This document shows, in pieces, positions 63,801 through 64,000 of a stretch of 64,000 nucleotides of DNA. The notes beneath the pieces were generated by a model that saw only the letters and a program-made list of their open reading frames with translations, did not search any database and had not been told where the DNA came from. The translations under genes and the position numbers were made by a program. Position 1 is the first letter of the stretch. Every line of letters begins with the position of its first letter. The DNA comes from Cervus elaphus. Its lineage: Eukaryota > Chordata > Mammalia > Artiodactyla > Cervidae. The DNA lies in NCBI RefSeq assembly GCF_910594005.1, contig NC_057845.1:4808001-4872000 (forward strand), in the 5' to 3' direction.

Positions 63801-64000
63801 CATGGGTACATGAAGGGGGCAGAACTGCAGATATGATTACCGCCTTCCACTGTTGATGCCTTTTAAAAAATAAATAATATGCCGTATCTGCCTCCTGATT
63901 ACCTATTTATGAAAGAACTTCTTCAATAAGAAATGGGTTTTGTATTGAGCGACAGAAAACTTGACTATGCCTTAAAAAGTAAGATTTTCTCATTTTAATT

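Overview
This is ruminant (bovid) nuclear DNA. Bov-tA SINEs, a BOV-A2 dimer, BovB (RTE-type) LINE fragments, CHR-type tRNA-derived SINEs and a ruminant-type L1 3' end occur throughout, and they sit on an older mammalian layer of MIR, L2, L1M, MaLR/ERVL LTRs, hAT (MER5A, MER20), Tigger and mariner fragments. Cattle, sheep, goat and related species cannot be told apart by eye. I found no host protein-coding exon, tRNA, rRNA or CRISPR array. The open frames of any length are either decayed BovB reverse transcriptase, the antisense of BovB or Bov-tA, or GC-rich chance frames. The window looks intergenic or deeply intronic.

Layout. 1-8907 is poor in young repeats: L1 ends at 1-238 and 7018-7404 and one CHR SINE at 2223. 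It contains three stretches that look like conserved non-coding elements (about 1600-1830, 3661-4130, 5990-6330). 8908-19660 is repeat-rich. An old L1M at 10290-13463 carries three nested insertions (BovB minus, Bov-tA fragment, BovB plus), followed by further BovB pieces at 15013, 17199 and 18771 and a CHR SINE at 19287. 19661-23628 holds another possible conserved element, a complete MaLR-type LTR (20498-20934), a CA microsatellite and an AT-rich block. 23629-28502 is the BovB core: three copies, two of them with recognisable but broken reverse-transcriptase frames, and an old LTR split by one BovB and one Bov-tA.

28503-38320 mixes MaLR LTRs, Bov-tA SINEs, a promoter-bearing solo ERV LTR (32882-33260), a Bov-tA split by a short young L1, and a hAT element split by a Bov-tA. 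38321-41046 is a second stretch of about 2.7 kb with no young repeat, and holds the most conserved-looking non-coding block (about 39250-39800). 41047-53312 carries MER20, an ERVL LTR, an ERV LTR with internal 61-62 bp tandem repeats, old L1s with nested SINEs, and a BOV-A2/Bov-tA tandem. 53313-64000 continues the SINE/L1/BovB pattern, including a three-level nest (MaLR > BovB > Bov-tA, 58916-60100), a short mariner element and an L1M split by a Bov-tA.

How it works together: nothing here encodes a working pathway. BovB supplied the retrotransposition machinery and Bov-tA is its non-autonomous partner (shared 3' sequence; known for these families). Many insertions keep readable target-site duplications, so the order of events can be read directly. 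Family names are from memory of consensus sequences; repeat limits are accurate to about 5-20 bases unless target duplications are quoted.
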